A stretch of DNA of 60,000 nucleotides from Branchiostoma floridae (taxonomy: Eukaryota; Chordata; Leptocardii; Amphioxiformes; Branchiostomatidae), in NCBI RefSeq assembly GCF_000003815.2, contig NC_049991.1:17036776-17096775 (forward strand), in the 5' to 3' direction. Below the pieces are notes generated by a model. That model did no database searches, was not told where the DNA came from, and saw only the letters and a program-made list of their open reading frames with translations. Made by a program: the position numbers and the translations under genes. Below, in pieces: positions 23,101-32,321 of the stretch (the stretch's first letter is position 1; every line of letters begins with the position of its first letter).

Positions 23101-26100
23101 ATTGCCTAATACGTAAAAGTATGACTTAGAAGACAACAAAGTACACAAAACGTATCCCTGAAATTCGTTGAGCAATTTTTCGAAACCCTCAGTGCTGCAT
23201 CGATGCCCCAAATGAAGTGAGATACCACTTTTCAAGAACCTCTGGTAAGATTATATCCTCAAGACAGATTTTTATAGTAGAATCTTAAACTTTTTTCCAA
23301 AAATGCACACGGATCAAATTTTCAACGACCACTTTCGCATTTTTCAGGATCAATGCTGATGACCAATCACTTCAGAACGTAAACTTGCGGTCCACAAGAC
23401 AGATATTTATAGTAAAATTCTATATATACTTTCTTCCGACACAAAAGTACATATGGATAAATTTTTCAATGACCACTTTCGCCCTTTTCGGGATCAATAC
23501 TGTTATGTTGACCAATCACTTCAGAACGTGAACTTGAGGTCATCAGTATTGATCCCGAAGAAGGTGGCAGTGGTCGTTAAACATTTGATCCATGTGTACT
23601 TTTGTGTTGGAGAACAGTTTTGCATTGTACTATGATTACTACCGACACAGATGAGCTTCCATGATAAGACAGATTATTTGTTCTCCCTGCTGTAGCGCCG
23701 GCGGGACCGGCGTGATCCTGAACTTGGACCGCTCGGCGGAGTTCCTGAGGAGGGAGGGCTCCAGCGTGCAGGTGCAGGGCGTGGCGGACTCCGGATGGTT
23801 CCTGGACAACAAGCAGTACATGCCGACCGAGTGCACCGAGACGCTCTCCTGCGCGCCCACGGAGGCCATCCGCAGGGGAATACAGTGAGTTGGTAGACAT
23901 ACGAACGCCATCTAGCGTGACACGTTAGTACTACATCATGTTGCCATCGGCATTGGTCTCGATGATCTCGACGGATCTCATGGACAGCTAAAAGTTTCTT
24001 TGTATTGTAAATACGCCAGTAAATACTACATGTATAGTAAAAGTATATGTTATGGATATAGCTTTACATTTTTTATCATAGATATGCTGCTAATAGTTAA
24101 AAGTTAAAATATGCAAACTAAAACAACTGCAAATTTCTTTTTTTCAATCTGTGACCCTCTCCCTACGTCCTTCCATTTAGGGTCGACCTTGTTAAAAAGC
24201 GGCAATGTGTCATCGAAGTTTTGAATTGAATTGAATTGAATAGTCTAAACAAAATCGTAAATGTCCTAAGTACTATACAGTGTGACACACGTGGCTTCGC
24301 AACATGTGCCAGAAGCATAGAAATACTACAGGATTTAGCCTGTGCTTACAGAATCTTTCGTTGGCTGGGGTTAATGACCCCCCTCCCCGCGGCGGCAACT
24401 GTAGAGTCGGCCACTGGAAGCGCGATTTTAGTCAGGCTACTACAAGATTATTGAGTGCTGCAGTGTCGGATGCCTGGTGTTATGTAAATGCAGAAATGTT
24501 CGCGGTGGTTTAATGTTCGCGGTTTTCTTAAAACCACCGCGAAAATTTTTCTATTACTGTATTAGACTACAGTCTATTGTGTTACCGCGAAATTAAATCC
24601 ACCGCGAAAAGTCCTATTTACCCGCTACCGCGAAATTAAATCCCCGAGAACTTAAATGCATTTACAGTAATGCCTAAATCTCTGTTTCTCCTCGCACGTT
24701 TAGATGGTGGAACGGTCAGGTGCCGGAGCGCTGTGCACGGCAGTACAGCAAAGATGAACAGTGGCGCTGTTTCTTCGGTTACAGGGCCTACCCAACTCTA
24801 CAAGGTGAGTCTGCTTTCCCGCCATCCACTATCGTAAGATAGTGCTTTTTTATCTTCCTGTCTTGACATATACAGCACATCCCATACACATAGAAAGGGT
24901 TTGCACGCTCTCTGTAGAGCTTGGGTAGGTGTCGGGAAATCGATTTTGATAATGGAGCCTATATAGGCTATAGACTTCTACGATACTGCAGCAGAACTGT
25001 TTTTTTTTTATATTTCATATTCTTGTCAAGCCATGCTCGTGATTTGGTCTTGGAGAAGTAGAGAGTAATAAGATGCACATGTTTGGGTTCCTTGCGGCTT
25101 TTTGCAACTGCAGGGACCAGTATTGCCTGCGACTTTAAAAGAGAACAAGTCTAGAAAGGGTGGAAGGATGATCATAATTTTGTATGTATTGATTTTTCAG
25201 CTCCTCTGTTCGTGATCCAGTGGTTGTTTGACGAGGCCCAGATGATGGTGAACAACGTGGGCACGCCGGTGGACAAGGAGCAGTGGAACTACATCCACAA
25301 CCTGGGCGTGGATCTCAGGAAGACTCTCACTAACGTCACGTGAGTTTTTCACTGGGAGACTAGAGTAGAGCATAAATTTGAGAAAAGGTGGGGCTTTTCG
25401 TCTCCCTCTGCTTCCAAAAAGAAGTCAAATCCAACCTGTTTAGAAATAGCCAACACTAGTATTACAGTAGAATATTGTTCATAACTGTCCATTGTCACTT
25501 GTATATCTACTATGTTTATACCATGTACTTGCAATTAGCCCTCGGGCACGAACTTGCAAATAAACTTCTTAATATATTGCTTCAGTGTTCAGTGCCCTTG
25601 TTGCACGTAAGTAATTGTTCCTGAACAAAAACTGGTGTAAATCAACAACTCAGCATCTCATTTTCCAGAGTACCCATACCCGGCGTCAAACCAAACCACG
25701 TCCGCGCTACTTTTGACTTTGGACACTATCATAACTAAAATTAATCTCCAAGCAGATTCCTCCGTGGCCAATTTTACTCCTCTGCCAGCTAAACTCCTTC
25801 CCCAGCTTATGTTACTGTCTTATGCCACGGAGGAATCTGCTTCGAGATTAAACTAAAATGCCATCAAAACCAATCTGCAATATTGAACGACAACTAGGCT
25901 CCTCTCTTGTTAAAAGATTATGATTACTTTGATTATGATACTGACAGTTCTTGTTTTCCCTATACAGTGGTGTCTTTGCTCCAGCATGCCTGGCCCATAC
26001 CCTCATCACGAAAAGGTACGTTTTCAACTTTATAACTTTTTGTCGCTCACTTTATTATGTCTTGTTGGTCACCACATCAATTTTCTTCAATAGTCTTACA

Positions 26101-26854
26101 TAACTTACAGAATTTACTATCAAAAACTAATATGTAGATTTAATTTTAGTTCTTATTTGTTGTGAGCACATTTGCACTTAAAAGATTGTATAAAGTGATG
26201 CACTTTTATACAAACTATAATACTAGTAACCATTTTATCAATGTTAAAACGTATTCTTCCAATGTCAAAGCAACGATTTGATTAACCTTTATCTTGTGCT
26301 TGTTTTTATGAAACAGTGACTGGATGACAGTTCAGATGAAGGGTGTTTCCTTACCTAACGCCCTCCACTGCTGGGAGCAGTCCACCAACAAGGTAGATCG
26401 GCCTCTGCGGCACAACCGGCACCGCAAACATCGCGAGGAGGCCGGCCCCATGGCCGACGACCCGAGCAGCTACGCCAACGAGCGCAAGGACCGCAGGAGA
26501 GAAGGCAAGGAGGGCGCCAAGGACGTGGGGAGCGGCGATCCCGTCGAGAGAGCGGGCAGGCGCGAGGGGAGGAGAGGGCGCCGCAGGAATAGAAGGAACA
26601 GGAGAAACCGGAAACAGAGGAGTCTGCTGTGGGGAAAGGTGGAGCCGCAGGAACCCACGTGCGTGTCCCAGCTCGTCGACAGTTGTCCCTGGCCCCACTG
26701 TAACCCCACGTGTCCCAAACTCAGAAACCCCTTCACTGGGGAGGAGATGGACTTCATTCCGCTGATGATGGAACTCGTAGGCATCGATATGAACGCCATC
26801 GCCGAACAGATGGGCATGGACCCCGACGACTTAGTACGCATGCTCACCAGTTAG
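11144..26854 (+). CDS. NOTUM: NOTUM, palmitoleoyl-protein carboxylesterase (12 coding exons)
   Basis: NOTUM is a secreted alpha/beta hydrolase that removes the palmitoleate from Wnt and so shuts off Wnt signalling. Coding exons: 11144-11284, 12566-12678, 16896-16948, 18561-18659, 19138-19198, 20660-20718, 22031-22133, 23696-23884, 24704-24804, 25201-25339, 25968-26015, 26317-26854. All introns are GT-AG, and the 1644 nt join in frame to 547 aa. A signal peptide (MLFLAVVLLVLV) opens the protein. The nucleophile motif GSSAGG gives S210, whose codon is split by intron 7. D317 lies in WLFDEAQ and H363 in PACLAH, with spacings close to vertebrate NOTUM (human S232/D340/H389). The end has the conserved SCPWPHCNP(T)CP block and the FTGEEM tail. 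The protein is longer than human NOTUM (496 aa) mainly because of an Arg-rich insertion in the last exon, which could bind heparan sulphate. A 3' splice site ends at 11123, so a 5' noncoding exon is likely upstream. Confidence 0.97.
11367..11643. mobile_element. Foldback MITE, family D copy 1 (PIF/Harbinger-like), with assembly gap
   Basis: The element has long inverted arms (TACCCC...GCGAAAATCGATCGGA at the left, its complement at the right) and is flanked by TAA on both sides (11364-11366 and 11644-11646). The second copy (39868-40056) is flanked by TTA. A 3-bp TTA/TAA target duplication is typical of PIF/Harbinger elements. A run of 100 Ns (11399-11498) falls inside the left arm. It lies in NOTUM intron 1. 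No transposase is present. Confidence 0.8.
11399..11498. other. Assembly gap (100 N)
   Basis: The gap is exactly 100 Ns, the usual placeholder for a gap of unknown size. It falls in the left arm of a palindromic element. Comparing the sequence on both sides with the right arm suggests that only a few bases are really missing. Confidence 0.95.
11646..11860. repeat. Diverged foldback-like repeat next to the family D element
   Basis: It starts with AAGGCCCCCTTTTCAATTGC directly after the Harbinger-like element and resembles the start of the repeat at 9022-9256. The interior holds a CATATTGGTTATATCG segment. The right end is not clear. Confidence 0.4.
13196..13990 (+). mobile_element. SINE inserted into a second SINE
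   Basis: An outer SINE copy starts at about 13196 (GGTTCAAATTCTG B-box-like, then GGGAAAGGCAGTTAACACG) and breaks at about 13312. Its 3' part resumes at about 13830 (GGCACCAAACTTCGCTTGCG, comparable to the same region of the copy ending at 40230). Between them lies a complete inner SINE with a tRNA-like head (CTGGCGCAGCGG, then GAGTTCGAATCCCGCTGC), the core CCCTTGGGAAAGGCACTTTA and an (AAAT)n tail. The core resembles a conserved domain shared by several animal SINE families; this assignment is from memory. Confidence 0.7.
13316..13829 (+). mobile_element. Full-length tRNA-derived SINE
   Basis: About 514 bp. Pol III box A/B-like sequences lie at 13318-13380 (GAGTTCGAATCCC is a good B box). 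The core TTGTGCCCTTGGGAAAGGCA follows, then a long body and a tail of AAATAAATAAATAAA at the 3' end. It is the most complete copy in the window; other copies are at 39770-40230 and 43144-43330. Confidence 0.8.
15343..15395. repeat. (AC)n microsatellite
   Basis: An imperfect AC dinucleotide run with CATACAC and GCACGCACG interruptions, in NOTUM intron 2. Confidence 0.9.
15807..15990. mobile_element. Foldback MITE, family A copy
   Basis: It starts TAATCTCCAGGCAGAT and ends GATCTGCTTTGAGATTA. Inside the termini lie GGCATAAGATAGTATCAA and its complement TTTGATAATATCTTATGC. Related copies are at 56099-56239 and 59758-59896, and a tandemly amplified relative is at 19950-20460. No coding capacity. 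Confidence 0.85.
17168..17266. repeat. Long near-perfect hairpin
   Basis: Two 46-nt arms (left starting TAGCCTGGATACCAGACTCC, right ending GTCTGGTATCCATGCTA) enclose a 7-nt loop (ACCCTAC) with only a few mismatches. It lies in NOTUM intron 3. It is most likely a small foldback element. A transcribed hairpin of this size would also resemble a microRNA-type precursor, but nothing shows processing. Confidence 0.85.
17460..18090. repeat. Dispersed duplicated segments in NOTUM intron 3
   Basis: The GTTGGGCGA(C/T)GCCCCTGCGC segment followed by GTTTGAAG(C/T)TGCCCGT occurs at 17473 and 17681. A second segment (CTTTTACAGTGTTATA then AGTTCGTAAGC) occurs at about 17561 and 18026. This looks like local duplication of one repeat. 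No coding potential. Confidence 0.65.
18294..18473. mobile_element. Foldback MITE, family C copy 2
   Basis: It begins GGTCGTGCGATCGTCACACG and ends CAATCGCACGACC, with the same interior as the copy at 4307-4522 (GGACATTTTGGAGAACAAAA, GCAAAGTTCATCTGTCTTGG). It lies in NOTUM intron 3, about 90 bp before exon 4. Confidence 0.8.
19950..20500. repeat. Tandem array derived from a family A foldback
   Basis: Four starts of the string AAGTTCAAACTTGCGGTAGG occur at about 19953, 20109, 20230 and 20443. The units contain AAGCAGATCCTACGGTAGCA, then GATAGCCAGTTTT, then GGTAAATCTGCCT-like ends, which are the family A foldback sequence. Unit spacings are unequal (about 155, 123 and 212 bp). It lies in NOTUM intron 5. 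Confidence 0.8.
22196..22440. repeat. Compound (AC)n/(GC)n microsatellites
   Basis: CA-rich runs at 22200-22290, including a GCGCGCGCGC stretch, and at 22398-22432. They are linked by a duplicated segment containing TTGAAGAAAAATG (about 22170 and 22336). It lies in NOTUM intron 7. Confidence 0.8.
22985..23190. repeat. Family L foldback-like repeat
   Basis: This segment carries CATACTTTTCGTTCCCGTGA and, near the right, ACTTAGAAGACAACAAAGTA. These match parts of the segments at 18960-19080, 34745-35036 and, inverted, 56862-57055. It lies in NOTUM intron 7. Confidence 0.45.
23320..23600. repeat. Direct and inverted duplication in NOTUM intron 7
   Basis: A unit with CAACGACCACTTTCGCATTT and GACCAATCACTTCAGAACGT at 23320-23390 recurs at 23467-23535. 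It is followed by an inverted partial copy (CAGTATTGATCCCGAAGAAG then GTGGTCGTTAA) at 23544-23580. The layout suggests a foldback remnant with a duplicated left arm. Confidence 0.65.
24483..24667. mobile_element. Foldback MITE, family B copy 1 (TTCGCGG type)
   Basis: The termini are TGTAAATGCAGAAATGTTCG and CTTAAATGCATTTACAGTA. The inside is rich in TTCGCGGT/ACCGCGAA repeats. A second copy lies in the opposite orientation at 41923-42135. It ends about 35 bp before NOTUM exon 9. Confidence 0.8.
24895..25180. repeat. Family J dispersed repeat, diverged copy
   Basis: It shares an ordered set of strings (GTAGGTGTCGGGAAATCGAT, TACTGCAGCAGAACTG, CAAGCCATGCTCGTGATTT) with 41360-41800, 52430-52580 and 53262-53520, and in the opposite orientation with 29690-29950. 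It lies in NOTUM intron 9. Confidence 0.55.
25525..25570. repeat. Conserved repeat tail (CAATTAGCCCTCGGGCAC)
   Basis: TACTTGCAATTAGCCCTCGG followed by a short TTGCAAATAAAC recurs at about 33472-33512 and 35864-35900. The shared AATAAA-like end suggests the 3' end of a retrotransposed or polyadenylated element. Family unknown. Confidence 0.55.
25741..25851. mobile_element. Foldback MITE, family A' copy (CCTCCGTGGC type)
   Basis: It begins TTAATCTCCAAGCAGATTCC and ends GGAATCTGCTTCGAGATTAA, with CTCCGTGGC/GCCACGGAG inside the ends. It shares its outermost bases with family A but has a different interior. Other copies are at 35391-35534 and about 37195-37314. It lies in NOTUM intron 10. Confidence 0.85.
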
Positions 26855-26968
26855 ACTTCAGTAGCCAATACTTAACCCATCCTCTCATGCCGCTTGTCTA
26901 TGTAAAACAACGACCCTGACGTACAGGTCATCAATCCGTCCTTCTCGCTGTGTTAGCATTGGTCTGCC

Positions 26969-27140
26969 GTCACTAGCCACTCACGTCGCTCCCTATGGCC
27001 AAAAGACAACATGATTGGCTGATAACTCCCCCCTCCCCCCAACGACATAGGGGGGTCTGATTGGCTGAGGACTGATCGTCACCAGCCAATCACTCCGCTG
27101 CCTACGATCAAAGGGCAACATGATTGGCTGGCAACTCACC
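26969..27140. repeat. Duplicated 60-bp units downstream of NOTUM
   Basis: Two units share CAACATGATTGGCTG and a following ACTC, preceded by a (C/T)AGCCA(C/A)TCAC segment. A third partial GATTGGCTGAGG sits between them. The second unit contains GATCAAAG (27106-27113), a TCF/LEF-like core. Confidence 0.6.
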
Positions 27141-27508
27141 TTCTAAAAACAGAGGGAGGGTGTGTGTACCTGTTCATCGCTAGCACAGCAATAAGGACAA
27201 ATCTGTATCTGTATTTATATAGACGGTATAACCGCCGTTGATCTTAGCACCTACAAATTCTGCGGGGGGTGTAGATCGTGGAACTGTCAAATACTGAGAG
27301 TAATAATTGGCTGAGAGAAACGGTCCGCGGGATGATTAACATTACCCCCACCAGACTGCGCCACCAGCAAAACCCTATGGTGATCAAACTCCATTGGCAA
27401 ATTATTCTTCCGATAGCCAGCGTAGTTAGCCTGGTAGAGACTAAACAAAACTCAGGCCTTTAAGTCAGGGTCATTGATTGACGCATACTTGCAATGGGCA
27501 TGGATGAA

Positions 27509-28252
27509 AGCTGGGTGGTAGCTATGACGATATGTAAATGAAGCTTCTATAGAACATTGTCAGTGGATTTATGTTACATATTTCTATGACAAGGATACCT
27601 CGTCCAAATGTTTTTTTACCCGTGACCTATGGCATCCTGTATAGATCTTTGGTCATTCGTTTCAAAGTCTCTGATGTCAATAGGCGGTGGATGTTTAGAA
27701 ATTGTATAGTACTGTACTTATATGGGGGAAGAATATGAAACTATTGACTTCTGGTCGGCTAGCCTTAGTTCTTAGGCTTCTACTGGCTGCCAGACGTATC
27801 TAAAAGAGATCTAGTGTTTATACAACATAACTAAGGTGATATATGTATGTATGATATAAGTATATAGAGCAATACAAGAGCCAACGACTTGTTGATGTCT
27901 CAAAAATCTAGGCCTGACGAGCGACATTCAACTGAAATTATATATCTAGAACATAGACATACATGGACAAATGGTTGTAAATTTTCAATATCTGTAATTT
28001 GTGTAGTATTTGTGCATAGCATGTTCAGACAGAGTTCTATACCGCAAAGAAAGTCGGTTGGGATTTGGGTGAGAAAGTAATAATGATAAGGTGATGGCCA
28101 CGAAAGGCTAACGGGCCTGAATGTAATATTTTAACAGCATGTATGTAATATGTAATAAGGAAGTTTGGCTAAGACAGAAGGGCATTTGTTTCGCTAGCCC
28201 TGATTGGTGAAGAGCTGGGTGGTTGCTATGACGATATGTAAATGAAGCTTCT
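27509..28252. repeat. 40-bp direct repeat pair
   Basis: AGCTGGGTGGTAGCTATGAC at 27509, continuing to AAATGAAGCTTCT, recurs at 28213-28252 with one base changed. The interval between is about 660 bp without coding content. Confidence 0.75.
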
Positions 28253-29689
28253 AATAGTAGTTTATAGTTCTACCTGTTTATTACATGATAACTACCTAAA
28301 ACATACCTCAATGCAATCTTGATTAGAATGATGTTACTTCAAATGAAAAGGTTTCCACAAGTTTGAGGTGCTGATATCTTAGTTATACAATTTATCATTA
28401 GTATTTTGTCACCTTGTTAAGTTAAGATCGTTTTTAAACATGATTCCATCCATTTTTGAAACTTACGTTTTTTCTGGATGTACGGAATATCAGTCTACAT
28501 TATATAACATAAGATGTTTATGATGCGAAAATTGAAGAAAACTATTACTAGACCTTAGTATGATATAGTATAGTTATTGTACAAAGACGATGAAATATGA
28601 AATGTGTTAGTAAAATTTAATTTCTTCTGGTCTGATATTTGGTACAAGTTCCCATAATACGTACGATAACCCTAAAACTAAACTGTAAATGTGATGGAGT
28701 AGAGTTTATGCCGAAAATAACTTGTAAATCCAACCAAGGTTAAAAACTTGAGAAGAAAAATTTATCGTTTTGTTGAATGCTTCCCTCCAGATAAATTGAA
28801 ATAAAACAGAATAGAACTTATTAATTAAAGCTTTTGTGGTATACTTTCTTATATGAAATAACGCTATGGATTTCTGGTAATGTTTTCAATATCAATGTCA
28901 TGGACTAGCGTACATGCATATGCCAGTAGTTATTTTAAAATATTATCAACCAGCTTCCATTATCATGAGTTATCATGGACTGCTTTATATTCAACAGTCT
29001 ATCATATACTAGCTTTCATACAAATTATCATTAGCTATATTTCTCTATTTCAAAATATTTCTAATGTCAAAAAAGCCCCAAATTCAACAATTTTTAAGTA
29101 ATGTATGCCACAGTTGAAAATGAAGTACTCCGGGAAAAAAAAAATGAAGACTGCTGAAGGTTGCGTGCTGGAACGTACGCACGATGCAGGACTCTGGGCA
29201 CATGCTCTGTACACGTTCATACCAAATTTCAGGTCATTGGTTTTGATACAAGAATATAGGAGCCAAAAATATACATGTATACAGAGTTATTCCTCTCCAA
29301 AGGGATGATGCAACTTCGCGCGGAAAAAATCCAGAAATTCCTATCAAATTCTGCCAAACGGACGCAGACTATACTGTAAAGCTAAGGGCACAATCCGCCG
29401 TATGTGCAATTTGTCTGTACGTTTTTTGGGGAGGCCACGTCCGCCACGTTTCTCTGAAAACGTTCAGGCTGAACAGGGCAGGCGCGTCGCCCGTACTGAT
29501 CCGTCGGATTCCCTACGAGTTCGTACGGAGGTTGTACTTACCACTTACGGATCCCAAAAGATTGCCCACGTTTTGGCACGTAGACAGCACGTATTTGCAC
29601 GTACGGCGGGTTGTGTCCTTAGCTTTAGACTAGCCCCTGAGGCTTTGCCAAAAAAATATCTGAGGGTGGTATACATGTGTGTTAATGGT

Positions 29690-29950
29690 GAGCACCTGCT
29701 GTTCCAAATATTGCTACACTGGCCATTACAAGACCAAAGCATGTCCAGGTAAAAAGGTAAAAAAACGCTGCCACCAAGGGGCCCAAAATCGACCTTGACC
29801 TTCGTCTCTCCAACACCTACCCACATACCACATATCATTACAATCTGTCCATAGGTTCTAATGTTATGCTGACCACAAGTATCCAGAAACACAGACAGAC
29901 ACACAGACACCGACAGACACACCAAAAAATGTACCTCCATTTTGTATGGA
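29690..29950 (-). repeat. Family J dispersed repeat, opposite orientation
   Basis: Read on the minus strand it contains CATACAAAATGGAGGTACA, a CTGTGTGTCTGTCTGTG run, then GGTAGGTGTTGGAGAGACGA and CGATTTTGGGCCCC. These correspond to parts of 53262-53520 and 41360-41800. Confidence 0.55.
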
Positions 29951-30521
29951 GGTAATAAAGAAATGTTTCAATATGCTACTCTGCCTTCACAAGTTGTATG
30001 TTCTAAACCAGCCCCTGACACAATGACGGCGTGACGCCAAATCTTTGCGTGGGCAGAAATGCAGACATATGCAAATACCTTTTCTTGCTTTTCCCCAAGA
30101 CTGTCTGATTAGATGTTTAGAAACAAGAGATTTCCAGACTGCTTCTATGATTGCAATACGTGGTATTCAGTATCTAGTCAACAGTGTACGTAGGACATAT
30201 GATGAGCTACCGTCAAGAACACAACAGACATGCGTACAACATGTATGATACACATACATGACGCTACTTGAAATTTACTGAAGACAGAAAACGATCAGTT
30301 CCACTATTGCACAGCAACTTGCTTTTCAAGGCGGTACACCGAATTTGACACAATATATCTGAGCACCTGTCTACTTGAAGCCAACTCGTGGTAGCACGCT
30401 CTACTGTACAACCGTGTTATTGAACTAGAAAAGCAGTCGTTCAGCCACCAACTTTACTAAAGCCGTGGTGTGTACATTGTATATGTTTGACCAGGTGGTA
30501 TCAAGAACAACCAGTAGAGAC

Positions 30522-32219
30522 ATGAAAGTAAGTGAACTGCTCTTGCTCCTTACTTTTATACGTCTGTGGTCAGACTGCGGTTGTCTGCCGGCCACGTGTA
30601 GCATACGCCGTTTCCCGTTCTTACCGACATCGACGGTTCACTGTTTCCATACAAACCTTACGGTGATTCCTGATGACATCCCAGCCAACGCTGACAAGTT
30701 AACTTTGTCCTATTCACTTCAAATCACAAACATCTCGTACATTCCGCCACTACAGTGGCTGCGTATACTTGACCTAAATAGGAACAGCATAGAATCGTTT
30801 TCCTGGAAGTCTTTGCGTGCTCTGCCGAATTTGAAATCTCTTTGTCTCATGGCAAACCGACTTCGGTACGTGAAGCTGGACACCGTCATTCAGCATCTCC
30901 CCAAGCTGAGGAAAGTTGACCTACGTTTTAACAAACTGACGTCGTTCTCAGAGTACGAGCTGGGGCGGCCACAAGTGACCGAAGCATGGATCAACGGTAA
31001 CCCCTTTCGCTGTGACTGCGACCTTTCCTGGCTAATTGTCAAGATAGCGTGTGTACAGGCCTGTAAGGGGAAAGAACGACCGTCCGAGGCCTCCTGTTGC
31101 TCGCGCTGTTCAGTCTGTTTTGTCGACAGGAGCCTGAAAATGGGCGTGCATGTCTGCGACAGTCCGCGTGAACTGAATAAGTTGCATTTATCCAACGTGT
31201 CTACCAAACTGACCGGTTGTGGAGCGCACCAGCCGACCACAGAGCCTACAGCGATACCGGTGACTTCAGACTTTCTGACAGATGGAATTCTGCAGCGCAA
31301 CAAAACATCTCTGTCCACGACACCGACAAGCTCTGCACAGACCACCGTGACTTCTCTTCTGAACGCCACGGGCACGACGATGAAATCAAAAGACTACGAA
31401 CTTCCAGCTCTGTACATCACTCTCACTGTGATGGGAACTTTCCTGGCTATGGCTCTCCTACTTGTCGGAATCGGAGGGTTCTACGTTAAAATCAACACCC
31501 CTGAAGGAGCTGTGAATTATGCACATCAGTCTGTCAACCAAAATGCACCACCGATAGCAGACCACATTTACGAAAATCCTACAGGAGCTTTGGATGGACA
31601 TCTGTCTGTCAACCAAAATGCACCACCGATAGCAGACCACATTTACGAAAATCCTACAGGAGCTTTGGATGGACATCTGTCTGTCAACCAAAATGCACCA
31701 CCGATAGCAGACCACATTTACGAAAATCCTACAGGAGCTTTGGATGGACATCTGTCTGTCAACCAAAATGCACCACCGATAGCAGACCACATTTACGAAA
31801 ATCCTACAGGAGCTTTGGATGGGCGAGATTCGTCAGTCATGAACAGAAAACAAAGTACAGCACCACCAACAAACCACATCCACTCTACTGAAGAAGATCT
31901 GGATGGTGGACATGGGGCAGTAGAAAATGGAACAGAAAGTATGACACTAACAACAAACCGCATCTACTGTATTGAAGAAGGTATGGACGGTGGACAGGTA
32001 GCAGTTACAGGTGAAACAGTAACTATGACACTAGCAACAAACCATATCTACTCTACTGAAGAAAATTTGGACGGGAGACGTAGGACAGTCAGAGGTGGAA
32101 CAGAAACTATGACACCAATAACAAACCGTATTTACTCTGCGGGAGAAGATTCGGATAATAGAACAGAAACTGTACCTACAACAACAAACCGTATCTACTC
32201 TACTGGACATGGAACATAA
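30522..32219 (+). CDS. Leucine-rich-repeat type I membrane receptor with tandem-repeat tail
   Basis: Single-exon gene, 565 aa from the ATG at 30522, chosen because it gives a clean signal peptide (MKVSELLLLLTFIRLW). In-frame upstream codons exist but add a poor leader. Order: signal 1-18; Cys-rich N cap (C19, C21, C26, C41); three or so LRRs (about 60-142, e.g. LRILDLNRN, LRKVDLRFNKL); LRRCT cap (NPFRCDCDLSWL, about 160-233); Thr/Ser-rich stalk; membrane helix about 294-321; cytoplasmic tail from 322. The tail has four 25-aa repeats (about 337-436), each with DHIYENPTGALDG (Y350, 375, 400, 425), then degenerate units with (N/D)(R/H)IYSTEE-like cores. YENP fits the Grb2 SH2 rule pYxN, so a phosphotyrosine signalling role is likely but inferred. 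The ligand is unknown. The array is nucleotide-identical and further degenerate units continue in frame beyond the stop. Confidence 0.88.
   Translation: MKVSELLLLLTFIRLWSDCGCLPATCSIRRFPFLPTSTVHCFHTNLTVIPDDIPANADKLTLSYSLQITNISYIPPLQWLRILDLNRNSIESFSWKSLRALPNLKSLCLMANRLRYVKLDTVIQHLPKLRKVDLRFNKLTSFSEYELGRPQVTEAWINGNPFRCDCDLSWLIVKIACVQACKGKERPSEASCCSRCSVCFVDRSLKMGVHVCDSPRELNKLHLSNVSTKLTGCGAHQPTTEPTAIPVTSDFLTDGILQRNKTSLSTTPTSSAQTTVTSLLNATGTTMKSKDYELPALYITLTVMGTFLAMALLLVGIGGFYVKINTPEGAVNYAHQSVNQNAPPIADHIYENPTGALDGHLSVNQNAPPIADHIYENPTGALDGHLSVNQNAPPIADHIYENPTGALDGHLSVNQNAPPIADHIYENPTGALDGRDSSVMNRKQSTAPPTNHIHSTEEDLDGGHGAVENGTESMTLTTNRIYCIEEGMDGGQVAVTGETVTMTLATNHIYSTEENLDGRRRTVRGGTETMTPITNRIYSAGEDSDNRTETVPTTTNRIYSTGHGT
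31530..31829 (+). repeat. Four 75-bp tandem repeats within the receptor tail
   Basis: The string TCTGTCAACCAAAATGCACC starts at 31530, 31605, 31680 and 31755, giving an exact 75-bp period (25 codons). I see no base differences in the units until the end of the fourth (GGATGG followed by GCGAG). The identity points to very recent expansion or homogenisation, and copy number may vary between individuals. Confidence 0.95.
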
Positions 32220-32321
32220 ACTGTACTTACAACAGCAAATGACATCTTCTCTACTGAAGAAGATTTGGATAATGAATACACTACGGCACAAACAATAAAC
32301 CGAATCTACTTTATTGAATAA
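32220..32321 (+). pseudogene. In-frame remnant of the receptor tail beyond the stop
   Basis: After the stop at 32217-32219 the same frame stays open for 33 codons to a TAA at 32319-32321. It encodes more tail-like units (IFSTEEDLD, NRIYFIE). The first stop reads ACATAAACT where sister units read ACAGAAACT. The second reads GAATAAGAT where sisters read GAAGAAGAT. Both look like G-to-T nonsense changes in repeat units. Confidence 0.75.

Larger units (their letters stand above)
26855..30521. other. NOTUM 3' region and intergenic DNA
   Basis: There is no further gene. Just after the NOTUM stop lie duplicated 60-bp units (26969-27140). A 40-bp direct repeat with one mismatch lies at 27509-27549 and 28213-28252. 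An AATAAA at 28800-28805 could end a long NOTUM 3' UTR, but no nearer canonical signal settles this. The interval 29100-29960 holds repeat sequence of family J and related material. Confidence 0.5.

Noticed and set aside
26351-26847. Minus-strand frames of 115 and 125 codons
   Set aside because: They are shadows of the last NOTUM exon, which is clearly coding on the plus strand.
30890-31790. Minus-strand frames over the LRR receptor, including a repetitive one
   Set aside because: Shadows of the receptor and of its 75-bp repeats.
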